A stretch of 64,000 bases of DNA from Uloborus plumipes (Eukaryota > Arthropoda > Arachnida > Araneae > Uloboridae): positions 81,116-145,115 of the forward strand of contig JAXGGA010001639.1 in NCBI GenBank assembly GCA_038373865.1. The letters run 5' to 3'. This document shows, piece by piece, positions 11,001 through 22,022 of this stretch. Position 1 is the stretch's first letter, and the number at the start of each line of letters is the position of its first letter. Below the pieces are notes generated by a model, which made no database searches, had not been told where the DNA came from, and was given only the letters and a program-made list of their open reading frames with translations. The position numbers and the translations under genes are program-made.

Positions 11001-12438
11001 GAGCGATTCCATACCAAATCACCGAAAAAACAAAAAGTTGGTCGCACGACCGACTCGGATTTTTTTTTTAATTTGGTACACAGGTTGATGGTATAGAGGT
11101 ATGAAAAAGCCCAAAAGGAAAGTTACCTGCTCCACTTATTTTCTGAGATACATGCCCTCAAAGTTTGTCCGCCACGTCAAAATACTAAAAAAGTGATGTT
11201 ATTTAATCATTTTTTATAAAAAATCGTACTCATGCAAAATAAAAGTGTTAGATATCTATGGAAACTAGTTACTCCAGGCATTCTGAAAAAAAATACTAGA
11301 ACGTTCATAATGAAAATTGCCAAGGTACAGGGCCCTTTGAAGTTGTCACCACAAAAACTTGATTTTGCAGATTTTGCTAAAATTCAGGCATTTATTACAA
11401 AAAAAGGCAAACAAAACCAAAGGTTTTCTCACTTTCTGGTAGTGTACAGGTCCTCCCTGTAAATTGCTACGCAATAAATTTTTTGGGTTTCTCACTCCTT
11501 CTTGGAAATATTTTAGCTTAAAGATAAGCCGTAAGGCAAAAAATGCGTTTTTGGCCATCTTGGCAGCCATTTTTCTCATAAAGGGGGAGCAGTAGAAACT
11601 TTAATTTTTTTTTTAAACAAGCCACTGATATGTTAGCTATTCACAGGAAAAGAGTTTACTTTTGGTTATTTCTCCCATTAAGAGATATCCTGCTGACAGT
11701 ATATGCATGTTTTTCGCGACGACCATATGCTTTTGTTCCCCCTCTCATGGACTTAAAATTAATTAAACCAAAAAATAATGATATATTTATTATTAGCTGT
11801 ATTATCTACCCAATATGTCATGAAATTTAATTTATTAAATCATTGAACAATAAATTAGATAATTGATGAAAAAAAGAAAAAGTATTTCTCTGATGCCTGA
11901 GCATTATGCATTCATAATTATAAAGCACTAAATACTTTCTTGAGAAATTAATTAACATAAATGAGCTCTAAATATTTATATTATAAGCAATACCCACTCT
12001 TGTGATTGGGATACTCCTGTTTTTAATTGAAGAATTTCTTGAATATCACATGATTATCAGGAAAATAAATGAGGTCTTTTCGTTTGATGTAGGATATTTT
12101 ATGACAAATTTCATTTGATGGGCTACTAACTGAGCATGGTGATAAAGAGCTATTAATTTCAGCATCGAATTCCATTTTACCTTATTAACAGTTAAATATT
12201 TACAAAATAATTAAATAAATAATTTAATATAAAGCCATGCTTGAAGAATTAAAATTAGTGCAACTAATTTATTCCCATACTGATCTTTACAAAATTGACA
12301 TGCGTTGAGCACGGTCGTGCTCAACGCATACCTTTTGGGCTTTTTCATACCTCTATACCATCAATCTGTGCACCAAATTAAAAAAAAATCCGAGTCGGTC
12401 GTGCGACCCCCATTCGGTGATTTGGTATGGAATCGCTC
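11001..12438. mobile_element. element with GAGCGATTCCATACC ends and TACT duplication
   Basis: Inverted terminal repeats of roughly 110 bp begin GAGCGATTCCATACCAAATC and are bordered by TACT on both sides (10997-11000 and 12439-12442). It is nested in the centre of the fold-back element at 9847. The end sequence shares ATTCCA with the host element's ends and both make a 4-bp duplication, suggesting related machinery. Frames inside are short and unconvincing. Confidence 0.8.
12300..12329. repeat. perfect 13-bp stem, 4-nt loop hairpin
   Basis: ATGCGTTGAGCAC, loop GGTC, then the exact inverse. It lies inside the 11001 element just before its right terminal repeat. Confidence 0.7.
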
Positions 12439-13698
12439 TACTATTTATCATATTTTTAATCACTATTGACCGTCATTTACATGGCGGAAATAATTGCAAT
12501 ATTCAACTCTATCGAAAACTTTCGTTATTGCTTTTAAGAATAATGGCTTTGCAGTCCCATTGTACATATTTTTTATCACATACACACCATATTAATTGTT
12601 TTATTTATTTATTTATCTCATTTATTAATTATTTTTATTTTTAATTTTTTGAAAAGGAAACAATGCTTTTTATGACCTTAAAATATTAATGACACCTTGC
12701 AAAGTGACATATCATCCGAAATTCTGTTCCAAGAGTTTTAAGATAACTCCTAGAAAAGACTCAAGCTCTTATAGCAGCGATAAAAAATAATTCTTTTTGT
12801 TAAAAACGAAACTTTATTTTTTGCCATTTCTTGAGTTTTTACGGATGCGCACACAAAAACTAAAGTTCAAAAATATCTAAAAAAGGTTTTTTTCATCAGA
12901 ACATAAGTACAATAGCTCCTTTAAATTTTATTAGAGCAAATTGACATGAACTTTTAAGGTCTATGCCTTTTTTTCTTTGATTTCACGTGGAATAACGTAC
13001 ACATTTTTGATCTGCAATATCCCTTGAAACTGGTTTGTCTCAAAAATAAAACCAACGTTTTTTAGTTAAGAAAAGTGTGTTCTTTCCAATAATGTAAAGA
13101 AAATTGAAATTCAAGATGACCCTTTTGAGATATTGCCCTTTGAAATTGAGACAAAATTGAGAAAAAAATTTTTGACTGGAATTTCAACTCGCATAATTCA
13201 GCAATTATTTGAGCTATCAAGATGCCACTTGCACACCTTTCGGACGAACTATCAGGCTACAAACGAGGAAAGAATTAGCTTCAGAAAGTCATTCTCTCAG
13301 CAGATACAAGCTGATAACGTATGGTCAAAATTTGCCAAAATACGATTTTTTACCAACTTTGGCAGCAAATTGCAAAAAATCTACAGTGCATTGAGCTTTT
13401 GTTACACAAGTAGGCTATTCTACCCTAAACAGTGATCAGAATCACCAAATTTGAGCCTGATAATCGTCTTAGGTCGCGAGCAATAAAAGCACAAACTTGA
13501 CGATTTGGTCATTTTTTTCAAGACACGAAAAAGAGGCCTTTACAAAATAATTTATATTGGCTGAACCATAGGACTTATGGAGCTATAATTTGGTATGGCT
13601 TCATGCAAGTCTTATATGTACTTCCAAAAAAATTTTCATCAAAATCGGAGGGGGTCGAGTGGGGACGCCTCGTACACTTGACATGGAATGACCCATTA

Positions 13699-14819
13699 CT
13701 ATTGCGTAGTACTTTTTTGATCAATAAAAATTTGAGAAAATGTAAGAAAAATATCTCACACAAATAATGGTTTATGTTTAAACGTAAGGAATATAAACAC
13801 ATGCACAAACACAAATTGATGCATAGTTTCATGCAGATGCTTATTTTTTAGATTTATTTAATTAAAATGATTGTTGCAGAAAGAAGTTAACCAGATTACT
13901 GAGTTCATAAACACCAGTCGCTTATTTTATTTGATTACCAAATTTGTACTAATTACCAATTTAATATCAAACTTTATACCATTTATTAATCAAATATCTA
14001 TCAAATCTATAAGGTTTGGTTTACTTCAAAGAAAGTTTGCCTGATATGACTGTAAATCCCTTTTTTGAACTGTCATAATACCACCGACGGTAAAAAATCA
14101 CATTAACATGAACAACCGAAACTGCTCGACATAAAACTGAACTTCTGTAAGTCTAGGAACAACAGAAAACTTTGAGATATTTGATCGCATTAAACATTTT
14201 AATCATACATTTCCTTCTCATAGCAACACCTTTTTCTTTAAAAAAATCCCTGCAATTTTGAGTCAAGAAATCCAAAACTTTCCTTTTCAATACAGGTTTT
14301 GCTTCTGTATGAATCCATATTTATGACATTCCAAGAAGTTTAGAGTCTGAGCCATGTCACCATAGTAACTAGCTGCTATCGGTGGCCAACCCCTCCATAG
14401 CTTAACTTCTTTCTTTAAAAAGATGTATATAATGAGGACAGGAATTGAAGAATACTTTCTCCTCCAAAATACCTTTAGTCTTCTACTGACGGGAAAAATA
14501 GCTCTTTGAATTTCAAATTAACAATGGAAGGACAAGTAAATGTCAATTTCGCCAATGCCAGCACGATTTAACTCTGAAGAATTCTTCCTAATTTTTGAAG
14601 GAATAAGAAAGATTTGTTTTAGAGTATTTTCTAATGGATATAGGTTTAATGTATGAATTTTTATTTCTAAGTTTTGTAAATTTTGAATCTGCGATGGAAA
14701 ATTTAAAGAAAAGGCTAGTACATCAACATGATGAATTTACTCGCATGCATTATATTAACAATTGAATACCGTCCCCGGCGGGGGTGGAGTTGAACTCTCT
14801 TAGCTTTTAAAAAATATTT
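13699..14819. other. no gene or element recognised
   Basis: Unique-looking AT-rich sequence. An 85-codon minus-strand frame at 13575-13832 overlaps the element boundary and has no recognisable domain. Confidence 0.45.
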
Positions 14820-15022
14820 GAAGGGTTTGCTACAAAAAGGAGGTAGCTCCATTTTCAATGTCTTCAAAATGTCTGTCTATTAGAACTTAAAATCAAGGTC
14901 ACCTTTTTTGCTCTAATATTTTAAAAAATCCTCTTGTATACTTCTCAGTACAGATATACAAGATTATTCATAAAACTTAAACTTTTAGAATGCGATTTTC
15001 TGCTATAAGCTTTAATGCAGAC

Positions 15023-15260
15023 TGTTCGGGCTACTACCCAGTAGGGCCCCCCAATGAGAACGACGCCTACGGCGAATAGCCTCAGAATCCATCGGATACT
15101 CAAGGAGTGAGGATGCTCTCCTCCACTGTGCCCTGCACTACTATGTAACAGCCCCTCGGCCCTGTTCTCACCTTAGAGAAAATTCCCTTGGAATAAATAA
15201 AGTTTCTTGTTGTTGTACAAAAGTTTACAGTCCACTCTCATTTGAGTCCTGAGCTTGACA
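15023..15260 (+). repeat. 5' LTR
   Basis: Begins TGTTCGGGCT and ends GAGCTTGACA. It holds an AATAAA polyadenylation signal at 15192-15197. It differs from the 3' LTR by four substitutions: two near the start, one mid-way and one beside AATAAA. Confidence 0.95.
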
Positions 15261-15262
15261 TT

Positions 15263-15280
15263 TGGTCCGTGCGACCCTGA
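15263..15280 (+). other. probable primer-binding site
   Basis: TGGTCCGTGCGACC begins two bases after the 5' LTR, where the CCA end of a tRNA should pair. I could not identify the tRNA. The site lies upstream of the chosen ATG, which argues against translation starting at the TTG inside it. Confidence 0.6.
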
Positions 15281-15294
15281 GCTCTATAAGCGAA

Positions 15295-18200
15295 ATGACA
15301 ACACTCGTTGGACTGAACCGCCAACGCGGTGCGCTTAAAGTCAAAATTGACAAACTTGCAAAGTTCGCGTCTTTGTTCATCCTGGAGGGTAAAGATGAGA
15401 AGGAAGCAGAAATACTGCTAAACAGCAAAATGGAAGCTGTTTTGGAACTGAAATCGACACTCGAAGACCTGTTGTTATCCTATACAAATCTCCCGGATGA
15501 CATCGATTTGAAGGACGCATTAACCCTGACAATGGATCTTCAAGATGAGTTGGATATAGTGAAGGTAAAGATAAACATTTTCCTCTCAAAATTAAATTGC
15601 AATTTTTCTAGTGTAGAAACTGTTAAAAATGTTAACAAATTCAAAATTCCGGATTTACCTTTACCTTCATTTTCCGGAAGATATGAAGATTTTCAGAACT
15701 TTAAAGTGCAATTCATGTCTATTATTGGAAATAATGTAGAATTAACTCCCACGCAACAGTTATGTTATTTAAAAAGTTGCTTAAAGGGAGAAGCCAAGAG
15801 ACTTGAATCGTCTCAAGATACGTATGACTCACTTTGGTCATCGTTAGAAGAAAGATATGAAAATAAACGTGCAGTTGTAGAACATTATATTCTTAAAATA
15901 TTAAATATGTCAAAGGTTCAAGATTCTCCAAACCATTTGATGCAATTAATTGACAATACAAAATGTCAAATACGCGCATTAGATTTACTAGAATTTAAAT
16001 CCAATGATCTGTCGGACGCTTTAATTCTGCACATATTATTTCACAAACTTGATCCTGATGTTAGAAAGAGTTTCGAAATGAAGCTCGGTAAAAACGAGAT
16101 TCCGAAACTAAATGATTTCTTAAGCTTTTTAGAAGAGCGCGCGAGAATTATTCAAGCGTCTGCTTCTCAAGTGCAAAAGAAAAGGTTCCCAGTTGACACG
16201 AAAGCTGGCAAGCCAAATAGCGAAAACCACTCTCTTCTTTTGAAGAATAATAAAACTAAACAATGTGTAATTTATAATTGCAATGAAACGCACCCTCTCT
16301 ATCGGTGTGAAAAATTCAAGCAAATGAATCTACACAAAAGAATAGCTCTCATAAATAAGTATAATTTTTGTAGAATTTGTCTGAATAATCATCTTCCAAA
16401 TCCCTGCCTTTCAAGGGGAAGATGTTTCATTTGCAGTAACGCGCATCATAGTCTGATTCATTTAGACGCGCCAGAAGAAACCTATAAAGATGTCAATACT
16501 TCTCCTCAAGTGGGGGATACATCAAATCCATCCCTCCTTCCCTCTTCTCCGACCGCCTTATTAGCGCATGAGGGTAAAAAAGGTACTTGCGTGGTTTTGA
16601 ACACAGCTGTTATCTACTTGAGAAATAGCAGTGGATCCATCAATTCATTTGTGGCTTCCTTAGATTCTTGCTCAAGTGTTAATTTAATCACCACGAATGC
16701 AGCTAACTCATTGGGATTAAAAAAGCATAAAAATCATGTTCCTATTTCGGGAATCAATGATTCGATTTGTAACTCAAAATCATTTATCTCAACGGAATTA
16801 TCTAACGAAACTAAATCAAAGGTATATCAACTGGATATGTTAGTTGTTCCTAAAATTGCTGTCTTTCCTCCAAGTCATATAAATCTTTCTGATTATAATT
16901 TCCCATCAAATGTGAAATTGGCCGATAACTCCTGGAATATTCCGAAGCGGGTAGATGTAATTCTAGGAGCCCCCTTGTTTTTTGAACTTCTAGGCCAAAA
17001 CAAAATTAAAATTGATAACTCTCAATTATACTTAGTTGAAACGTTGTTTGGTCATGTAGTATCAGGTACTGCTTCGTCATTAAAATTCGATAAACCATCA
17101 TCCAATTCTTGCTTACTGCTTTTAGAATCCGAACGTTTAGATAAAACGATCACCTCGTTTTGGGAAATTGAGCAGGTTACTCCAACTAAACCGATAGTTA
17201 GCGAAGAGTTAAATTATTGTAATGAACATTTTTTAAAAACTCATTATAGAAAGGATAATGGAAGGTACGTTTTTTTTTTACCTTTCAAGCCTCAGATAAA
17301 AGATGAGGAGTTGGGGGATTCTAGACAAATAGCTTCAAAGAGATTAACTCAGTTGTGGAGAAAATTAGATCGCGACCCGAAATTAAAAGATTTATATACA
17401 GAATTTATTCATGAATATGAGAATTTAGGCCATATGGAGGAAATAGTTGATGATAAAGGTTCTCAAGAGGGATTCTTCTTCCCCCATCACGGGGTACTAA
17501 GACCGTCTTCTAGCTCTTCATTTCTTAGAGTTGTTTTTGACGGCAGCTGTAAAACCTCAAATAACGGGAAGTCACTAAATGATTTGTTGTTTAAGGGAGG
17601 AATTATCCAAGATGATCTTTTTGCTATTACAACGCGCTTTAGAAAACATATTTGGGCATTTACTGTTGATATAAGTAAAATGTTCCGACAAATTGAAGTA
17701 GATCCTTCTCACACTAAATTCCAAAAAATCTTATGGAGAGAAGGGAAGGAGGAACCGGAAAAAATATATCGCTTGAAAACCGTCACGTACGGATGTGCTA
17801 GTAGCCCATATCTTGCCACAAGAACACTTCAGCAACTTGCACAGGATGAGAAAAGAAGATTTCCTTTAGCCTCAGAAGTTGTTCTTAACAATTTTTATAT
17901 GGACGATTGTCTTTCTGGATCGTCAAATTTAACAGATTTACAAGAGCTAACTGTACAACTGTCTGAACTTCTACAGGCAGGTAAAATGTGCCTACACAAG
18001 TGGCATTCTAACGCTAGTGAGACGCCACTGGATTCGCCAGATTTTCCGTTCAAGGAAAACGACTTAGAATCCTCGGTAAAAACTCTAGGACTACTGTGGA
18101 ATAGTAAATCAGACACTTTTAACTTCAAGGTTACAGTGCACCTTAGCTCCAACTACACAAAGAGAGAAGTGCTAAGTCAAATAGCTCGCTTATTTGATCC

Positions 18201-20463
18201 TTTAGGATTAATCGGTCCGGTAATATGCCAAGCCAAAATACTGATGCAACTGCTCTGGTTGCTAAAATGCGACTGGAATGAACTAGTTCCAGCTGACTCT
18301 TTATTGGAATGGGAAAAGTTTCTTAAGTCGCTTCCAATTATTGAAACCTTCAACATTCCAAGGTGCATTCTTGTGCAAGATGCAGCCTACATCTCCATCC
18401 ATGGCTTCGCTGATGCCAGCGAAAAAGCGTTTGGAGCATCTGTGTATTTGAAATCATCTAACGCGGACACTCACAGTTGCAGACTTATCTGCAGCAAAAG
18501 TAGAGTTGCCCCCTTAAAAACTGTTAGCATTCCCAGATTGGAACTATCAGCGTGCCTTCTGCTCTGCCAACTGGTTCACAGAGTGATAACTGCTCTCAAA
18601 CTAAAAATTGACCGTGTGACTTTGTGGACAGATTCAACAATAGCCCTCGCTTGGATATTAACCTCACCACATCTCCTCAAAACTTTTGTCAGTAATCGAG
18701 TCTCCCAGATTCAAGAACTTTCGAAAGATTTTGAATGGAAACACGTGGTTTCTGAGGAGAATCCTTCAGACTCTTTATCCCGTGGTCAAGACGCCATCTC
18801 ACTTTCTACCAACAAACTTTGGTGGAATGGTCCTGAGTTCCTTGCAGATGATAATTGGGACTTCAACTCAAACCCAGACTCTGACTACAACAAGGACCAT
18901 TTTTCTAAAGAACTTAAACCGAGTGTAACAAACCTATTAACTGTAGATGACAATTTATTTTTTAACCACCTCTTTGATATCACCAACAGTTTTGTTAAAT
19001 TAATTCGTGTGCTTAGTTTACTTTTTAGGTTCCGCCAAAATTGTAAAAAATCAGGTGTTAAATTAACAGGCCCCATCAGTATAGAGGAAATGGAAAAATC
19101 TAAAATATTTCTCCTTCAACACGTACAGTGTAAGTATTTCTCAGATGAAATTTCGGCCTTGAAAAAAGATTTGCCACTCTCTCCAAGAAGTAAGTTAAAA
19201 TATTTTGATCCCTTTCTTAATGAGAATGGTTTAATTAGAGTTAAAGGTAGAATAACCAATGCAAACTTAAGCTATAATCAAAGGCACCCCATTATATTGC
19301 CTTCTAATCATAAGATAACTAAACTCATTTTTCTGTGCTTTCATGTTAAAAATTGTCATAATGGCCCACAAGCCTTATTAAATTCAGTAAGACAAATATA
19401 TTGGCCACTTAATGGCAGGAACACTGCAAGGCAGATTGTTCATAAATGTGTAATTTGCACAAAGGCAAAACCAATCACCTCTCAACAAATAATGGGAGAA
19501 TTACCTGCAGAAAGGATTAATGTTAATTTTACTTTTAATTCTTGTGCTGTGGACTATTGTGGCCCATTCTTGATTAAATATAAGGGCCAACGAAAGGGTA
19601 ATTTTCACAAAATATATGTTTGTATTTTTGTTTGCATGGTGACAAAAGCAATCCATCTAGAAATAGTAAATGACTTAACTGCAGAAGCATGTATCGCTTG
19701 TTTGAAAAGGTTTTTTGCCAGAAGAGGTAAACCAGAAACCATATATAGCGACAACGCAAAGAACTTCGAGGGTGCTAATTCAGAGATTAAAAAATTGAGA
19801 GATGTTTTTAATAAACAAAATGATACCTTATCTAATTTTCTAACCGAAGATAATATAAAATGGAAATTCACACCCCCTAGGGCGCCAAATTTTAATGGTC
19901 TTGCAGAAGCAGGAGTCAAGTCCTTTAAATCTCATTTCAAACGAACTGTAGGAAATGCTGTATTAACTTATGAGGAATTTTTAACTATTGTTATTCAAGT
20001 TGAGGGGATTCTAAATTCACGCCCTCTAACTCCTTTAACATCAAATATTGATGACTTAAATGTCTTGACACCTGGTCACTTTCTCATAGGTAGACCAATT
20101 AATGTTATCCCTGAACCAAATTTAACTGAGTTAAATGATAATAGACTTAGTTTATGGCAAAAAACAACCAAAATGGTTCAAAATATTTGGAAAAACTGGT
20201 CTAATAACTATTTAAGCATCTTAATTCAGAGAAATAAATGGATGTTTGCAAAACAAAACATAAAAATTGGAGATATGGTAGTTGTTAAGGAAGAAAATCT
20301 TCCTACCTGTAAATGGTTATTAGGAAGAATTACTGAAATATTTTATGGTAAAGACAACCATGTAAAAGTTGTTTCAGTCAAAACAACAAATGGTGTACAT
20401 AAAAGATCAATTTCAAAAATTGCAATTTTACCTATTGAAAGTAAATTTAATTTGTATTTTTAA
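15295..20463 (+). CDS. BEL/Pao Gag-Pol polyprotein
   Basis: A 1722-residue protein from the first ATG after the primer site; the open frame also extends upstream through non-ATG codons. In order: a Gag-like DUF1759 region (about 115-290, FSGRYEDFQNFK); Cys/His zinc-knuckle clusters (about 324-389); a DUF1758 aspartic protease with LDSCSS at about 457; Pao-type reverse transcriptase with YMDD at 868-871; RNase H with FADASEKAFG near 1038 and WTDST near 1111; an H2C2 zinc finger (about 1348-1390); an integrase core with Asp 1420, Asp 1486 and Glu 1538; and a C-terminal DUF5641 domain. It would copy the element through an RNA intermediate in virus-like particles. No stop or frameshift interrupts it. 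The oddity is Cys in place of the usual Gly in the protease DSG motif. Confidence 0.93.
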   Translation: MTTLVGLNRQRGALKVKIDKLAKFASLFILEGKDEKEAEILLNSKMEAVLELKSTLEDLLLSYTNLPDDIDLKDALTLTMDLQDELDIVKVKINIFLSKLNCNFSSVETVKNVNKFKIPDLPLPSFSGRYEDFQNFKVQFMSIIGNNVELTPTQQLCYLKSCLKGEAKRLESSQDTYDSLWSSLEERYENKRAVVEHYILKILNMSKVQDSPNHLMQLIDNTKCQIRALDLLEFKSNDLSDALILHILFHKLDPDVRKSFEMKLGKNEIPKLNDFLSFLEERARIIQASASQVQKKRFPVDTKAGKPNSENHSLLLKNNKTKQCVIYNCNETHPLYRCEKFKQMNLHKRIALINKYNFCRICLNNHLPNPCLSRGRCFICSNAHHSLIHLDAPEETYKDVNTSPQVGDTSNPSLLPSSPTALLAHEGKKGTCVVLNTAVIYLRNSSGSINSFVASLDSCSSVNLITTNAANSLGLKKHKNHVPISGINDSICNSKSFISTELSNETKSKVYQLDMLVVPKIAVFPPSHINLSDYNFPSNVKLADNSWNIPKRVDVILGAPLFFELLGQNKIKIDNSQLYLVETLFGHVVSGTASSLKFDKPSSNSCLLLLESERLDKTITSFWEIEQVTPTKPIVSEELNYCNEHFLKTHYRKDNGRYVFFLPFKPQIKDEELGDSRQIASKRLTQLWRKLDRDPKLKDLYTEFIHEYENLGHMEEIVDDKGSQEGFFFPHHGVLRPSSSSSFLRVVFDGSCKTSNNGKSLNDLLFKGGIIQDDLFAITTRFRKHIWAFTVDISKMFRQIEVDPSHTKFQKILWREGKEEPEKIYRLKTVTYGCASSPYLATRTLQQLAQDEKRRFPLASEVVLNNFYMDDCLSGSSNLTDLQELTVQLSELLQAGKMCLHKWHSNASETPLDSPDFPFKENDLESSVKTLGLLWNSKSDTFNFKVTVHLSSNYTKREVLSQIARLFDPLGLIGPVICQAKILMQLLWLLKCDWNELVPADSLLEWEKFLKSLPIIETFNIPRCILVQDAAYISIHGFADASEKAFGASVYLKSSNADTHSCRLICSKSRVAPLKTVSIPRLELSACLLLCQLVHRVITALKLKIDRVTLWTDSTIALAWILTSPHLLKTFVSNRVSQIQELSKDFEWKHVVSEENPSDSLSRGQDAISLSTNKLWWNGPEFLADDNWDFNSNPDSDYNKDHFSKELKPSVTNLLTVDDNLFFNHLFDITNSFVKLIRVLSLLFRFRQNCKKSGVKLTGPISIEEMEKSKIFLLQHVQCKYFSDEISALKKDLPLSPRSKLKYFDPFLNENGLIRVKGRITNANLSYNQRHPIILPSNHKITKLIFLCFHVKNCHNGPQALLNSVRQIYWPLNGRNTARQIVHKCVICTKAKPITSQQIMGELPAERINVNFTFNSCAVDYCGPFLIKYKGQRKGNFHKIYVCIFVCMVTKAIHLEIVNDLTAEACIACLKRFFARRGKPETIYSDNAKNFEGANSEIKKLRDVFNKQNDTLSNFLTEDNIKWKFTPPRAPNFNGLAEAGVKSFKSHFKRTVGNAVLTYEEFLTIVIQVEGILNSRPLTPLTSNIDDLNVLTPGHFLIGRPINVIPEPNLTELNDNRLSLWQKTTKMVQNIWKNWSNNYLSILIQRNKWMFAKQNIKIGDMVVVKEENLPTCKWLLGRITEIFYGKDNHVKVVSVKTTNGVHKRSISKIAILPIESKFNLYF

Positions 20464-20641
20464 AATTTTCAATTGATATTCAAATCATGTTAGTTTGGAA
20501 GAGAAAATGTGCATTTGTTTACTGGTGAAAATTTGTGTTGTATAAATTTGTAAATACTGTAAGTTATGTATTTAGTTAGTCATTTTTTAAATAATTGTAT
20601 TTTTTTAAATTGTTTATTGAATTTGTTGAAATTAATATTTC

Positions 20642-20655
20642 AACGCCGGGCGGAA
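20642..20655 (+). other. polypurine-like tract before the 3' LTR
   Basis: CCGGGCGGAA ends directly at the 3' LTR start, the position used to prime plus-strand DNA. A GGGCGGA-type tract is usual in BEL elements. The 180 bp between the stop codon and this site hold no frame. Confidence 0.6.
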
Positions 20656-20893
20656 TGTTCGGGCTGCTACCCTGTAGGGCCCCCCAATGAGAACGACGCC
20701 TACGGCGAATAGCCTCAGAATCCATCAGATACTCAAGGAGTGAGGATGCTCTCCTCCACTGTGCCCTGCACTACTATGTAACAGCCCCTCGGCCCTGTTC
20801 TCACCTTAGAGAAAATTCCCTTGGAATAAATGAAGTTTCTTGTTGTTGTACAAAAGTTTACAGTCCACTCTCATTTGAGTCCTGAGCTTGACA
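20656..20893 (+). repeat. 3' LTR
   Basis: The same 238 bp as the 5' LTR apart from four substitutions, with AATAAA at 20825-20830. CAGAC follows as the target duplication. Confidence 0.95.
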
Positions 20894-21097
20894 CAGACAT
20901 TTTGAAGACATTGAAAATGAAGCTACCTCCTTTTTGCAGCAAACCCTTCATTTATTTATTTTTTTCCTTACATTTAAAAATGGCAAACATTTTTTAAATG
21001 AAATATTTATTGATACTTAAAAAAAATCGGCTTAAATGTAGTCTACTGAATGCAATTTTAGTTAAAAGGGTACAAATATTTAGAAAAAAAATGCGTC

Positions 21098-21900
21098 TAA
21101 AGCAGTGGTGATAAAATATTATTAGTGTGTTCAAGCAAGAAAATTTTAATATCATCACCATCTTGGACGCTGGCTCGTCATTTCAGGAGGTCGAGGATGT
21201 CAATCGCCCTCCACCCCTCCTGGCTTTAGGAAATCAATGTATTCACATGTAAGTAGACGTGGTTTTAACCATTTTAAATGGTAAATTTACATTGCGTATG
21301 CACCCTTTTGCCCCCCCCCCCCCCCCCTCCCTTGAAAAATTCGAAATGGCCGGGCCTGCTTAGAAGTGTTATTATAAAATATCTGAACAATAATAGTTTT
21401 CAGTTTCTAAAAAGATCTTTCAAATACCACCCACCCGCTGTTCCTGTCATCGTCGGCATAGAAAATGTGGGAAATCCAAGAAAATAATTAAAAAAAAGAA
21501 CATTATTTCATTTTTACATGCATGTGCATACATTTTCAAAAATTATGTATTCGGCTATCAAGCCGATTACTTAGAAAGCATCTTGAAATCTTCGAAAGCA
21601 TAAAACTTTTGTCTTTTTCTTTTGTTACGTTTTTCATGATTTCAATGAAAACACTTCTGACATAAAGCAGTAAGCCAGGGCTAAGGCAAAATCATGCAAT
21701 ACACCAACAGCTCGTTTGTTCCATCCATGTAATGCAGTTTCGTGCTTATTATGCACTCATCGGCATGGAATAGGAAGAAGAAAGCCAACAAAAACTAGTA
21801 GCTAATGTGAAACTAGAACATAGCGCTTAAAGTAGTAATGATAAAACATTATTAGCGTGTCCAAGTAAAAAAAAAATTAAGATCATCACCATCTTAGACG
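21098..21900. repeat. pair of 73-bp direct repeats
   Basis: 21098-21170 and 21828-21900 share a segment with ATCATCACCATCTT near the right end. Between them are a C-rich run (about 21312-21330) and an unidentified stretch. This is probably a duplicated element end. Confidence 0.65.
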
Positions 21901-22011
21901 CAAGCAAATGTAAGAAGATTTTTGTTCAATTCCTATTCCATGCTGATGAGTGCATAATAAGCACGAAACTGCAGTCCGTGGATGGAATAAACGAGCTGGT
22001 AGTGTATTGCA
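21695..22011. repeat. hairpin element, TGCAATACACC family, copy 1
   Basis: TGCAATACACC on the left is mirrored by GGTAGTGTATTGCA on the right, with arms of about 80 bp around a spacer that holds one of the 73-bp repeats. A related hairpin is at 63245-63387. The left shoulder GGGCTAAGGC (about 21679-21688) is an unoccupied target matching the MITE-occupied site at 63049. Confidence 0.7.
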
Positions 22012-22022
22012 TACTTCTTACA

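Larger units (their letters stand above)
9847..13694. mobile_element. long fold-back element with GGGTCATTCCATG ends, copy 1
   Basis: The left end GGTTCATTCCATGTCAAGTG and the right end, its near-perfect inverse, open arms of about 1.05 kb (9847-10900 and 12650-13694). After removing the MITE at 9738-9844, the left flank reads ATTA, matching ATTA at 13695-13698, so the duplication is 4 bp. Each arm contains a 100-codon frame (10119-10421 minus, 13133-13435 plus). These differ at five nucleotides, three of them replacements, which gives no sign of selection on a protein. The centre holds another element (11001-12438). No transposase is recognised. Confidence 0.8.
15023..20893 (+). mobile_element. 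full-length BEL/Pao LTR retrotransposon
   Basis: Two 238-bp LTRs (TGTTCGG...CTTGACA) flank a single long polyprotein frame. CAGAC on each side (15018-15022 and 20894-20898) is a 5-bp target duplication. By eye the LTRs differ at four positions, so the insertion is fairly young relative to its surroundings. Primer-binding and polypurine-like sites are in the expected places. The frame is open throughout, so this is the only element in the window that could be autonomous. Confidence 0.95.
14820..20952. repeat. palindrome arms around the BEL insertion
   Basis: 14820-14877 and 20893-20949 are inverse copies of a 57-bp segment containing GGAGGTAGCTCCATTTTC. They were about 200 bp apart before the BEL element inserted between them, next to the inner edge of the right arm. 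This marks an older fold-back or MITE as the target. Confidence 0.75.

Noticed and set aside
10119..13435. Conserved twin 100-codon genes
   Set aside because: They are the two arms of one fold-back. Five nucleotide differences with three replacements give no evidence of protein selection.
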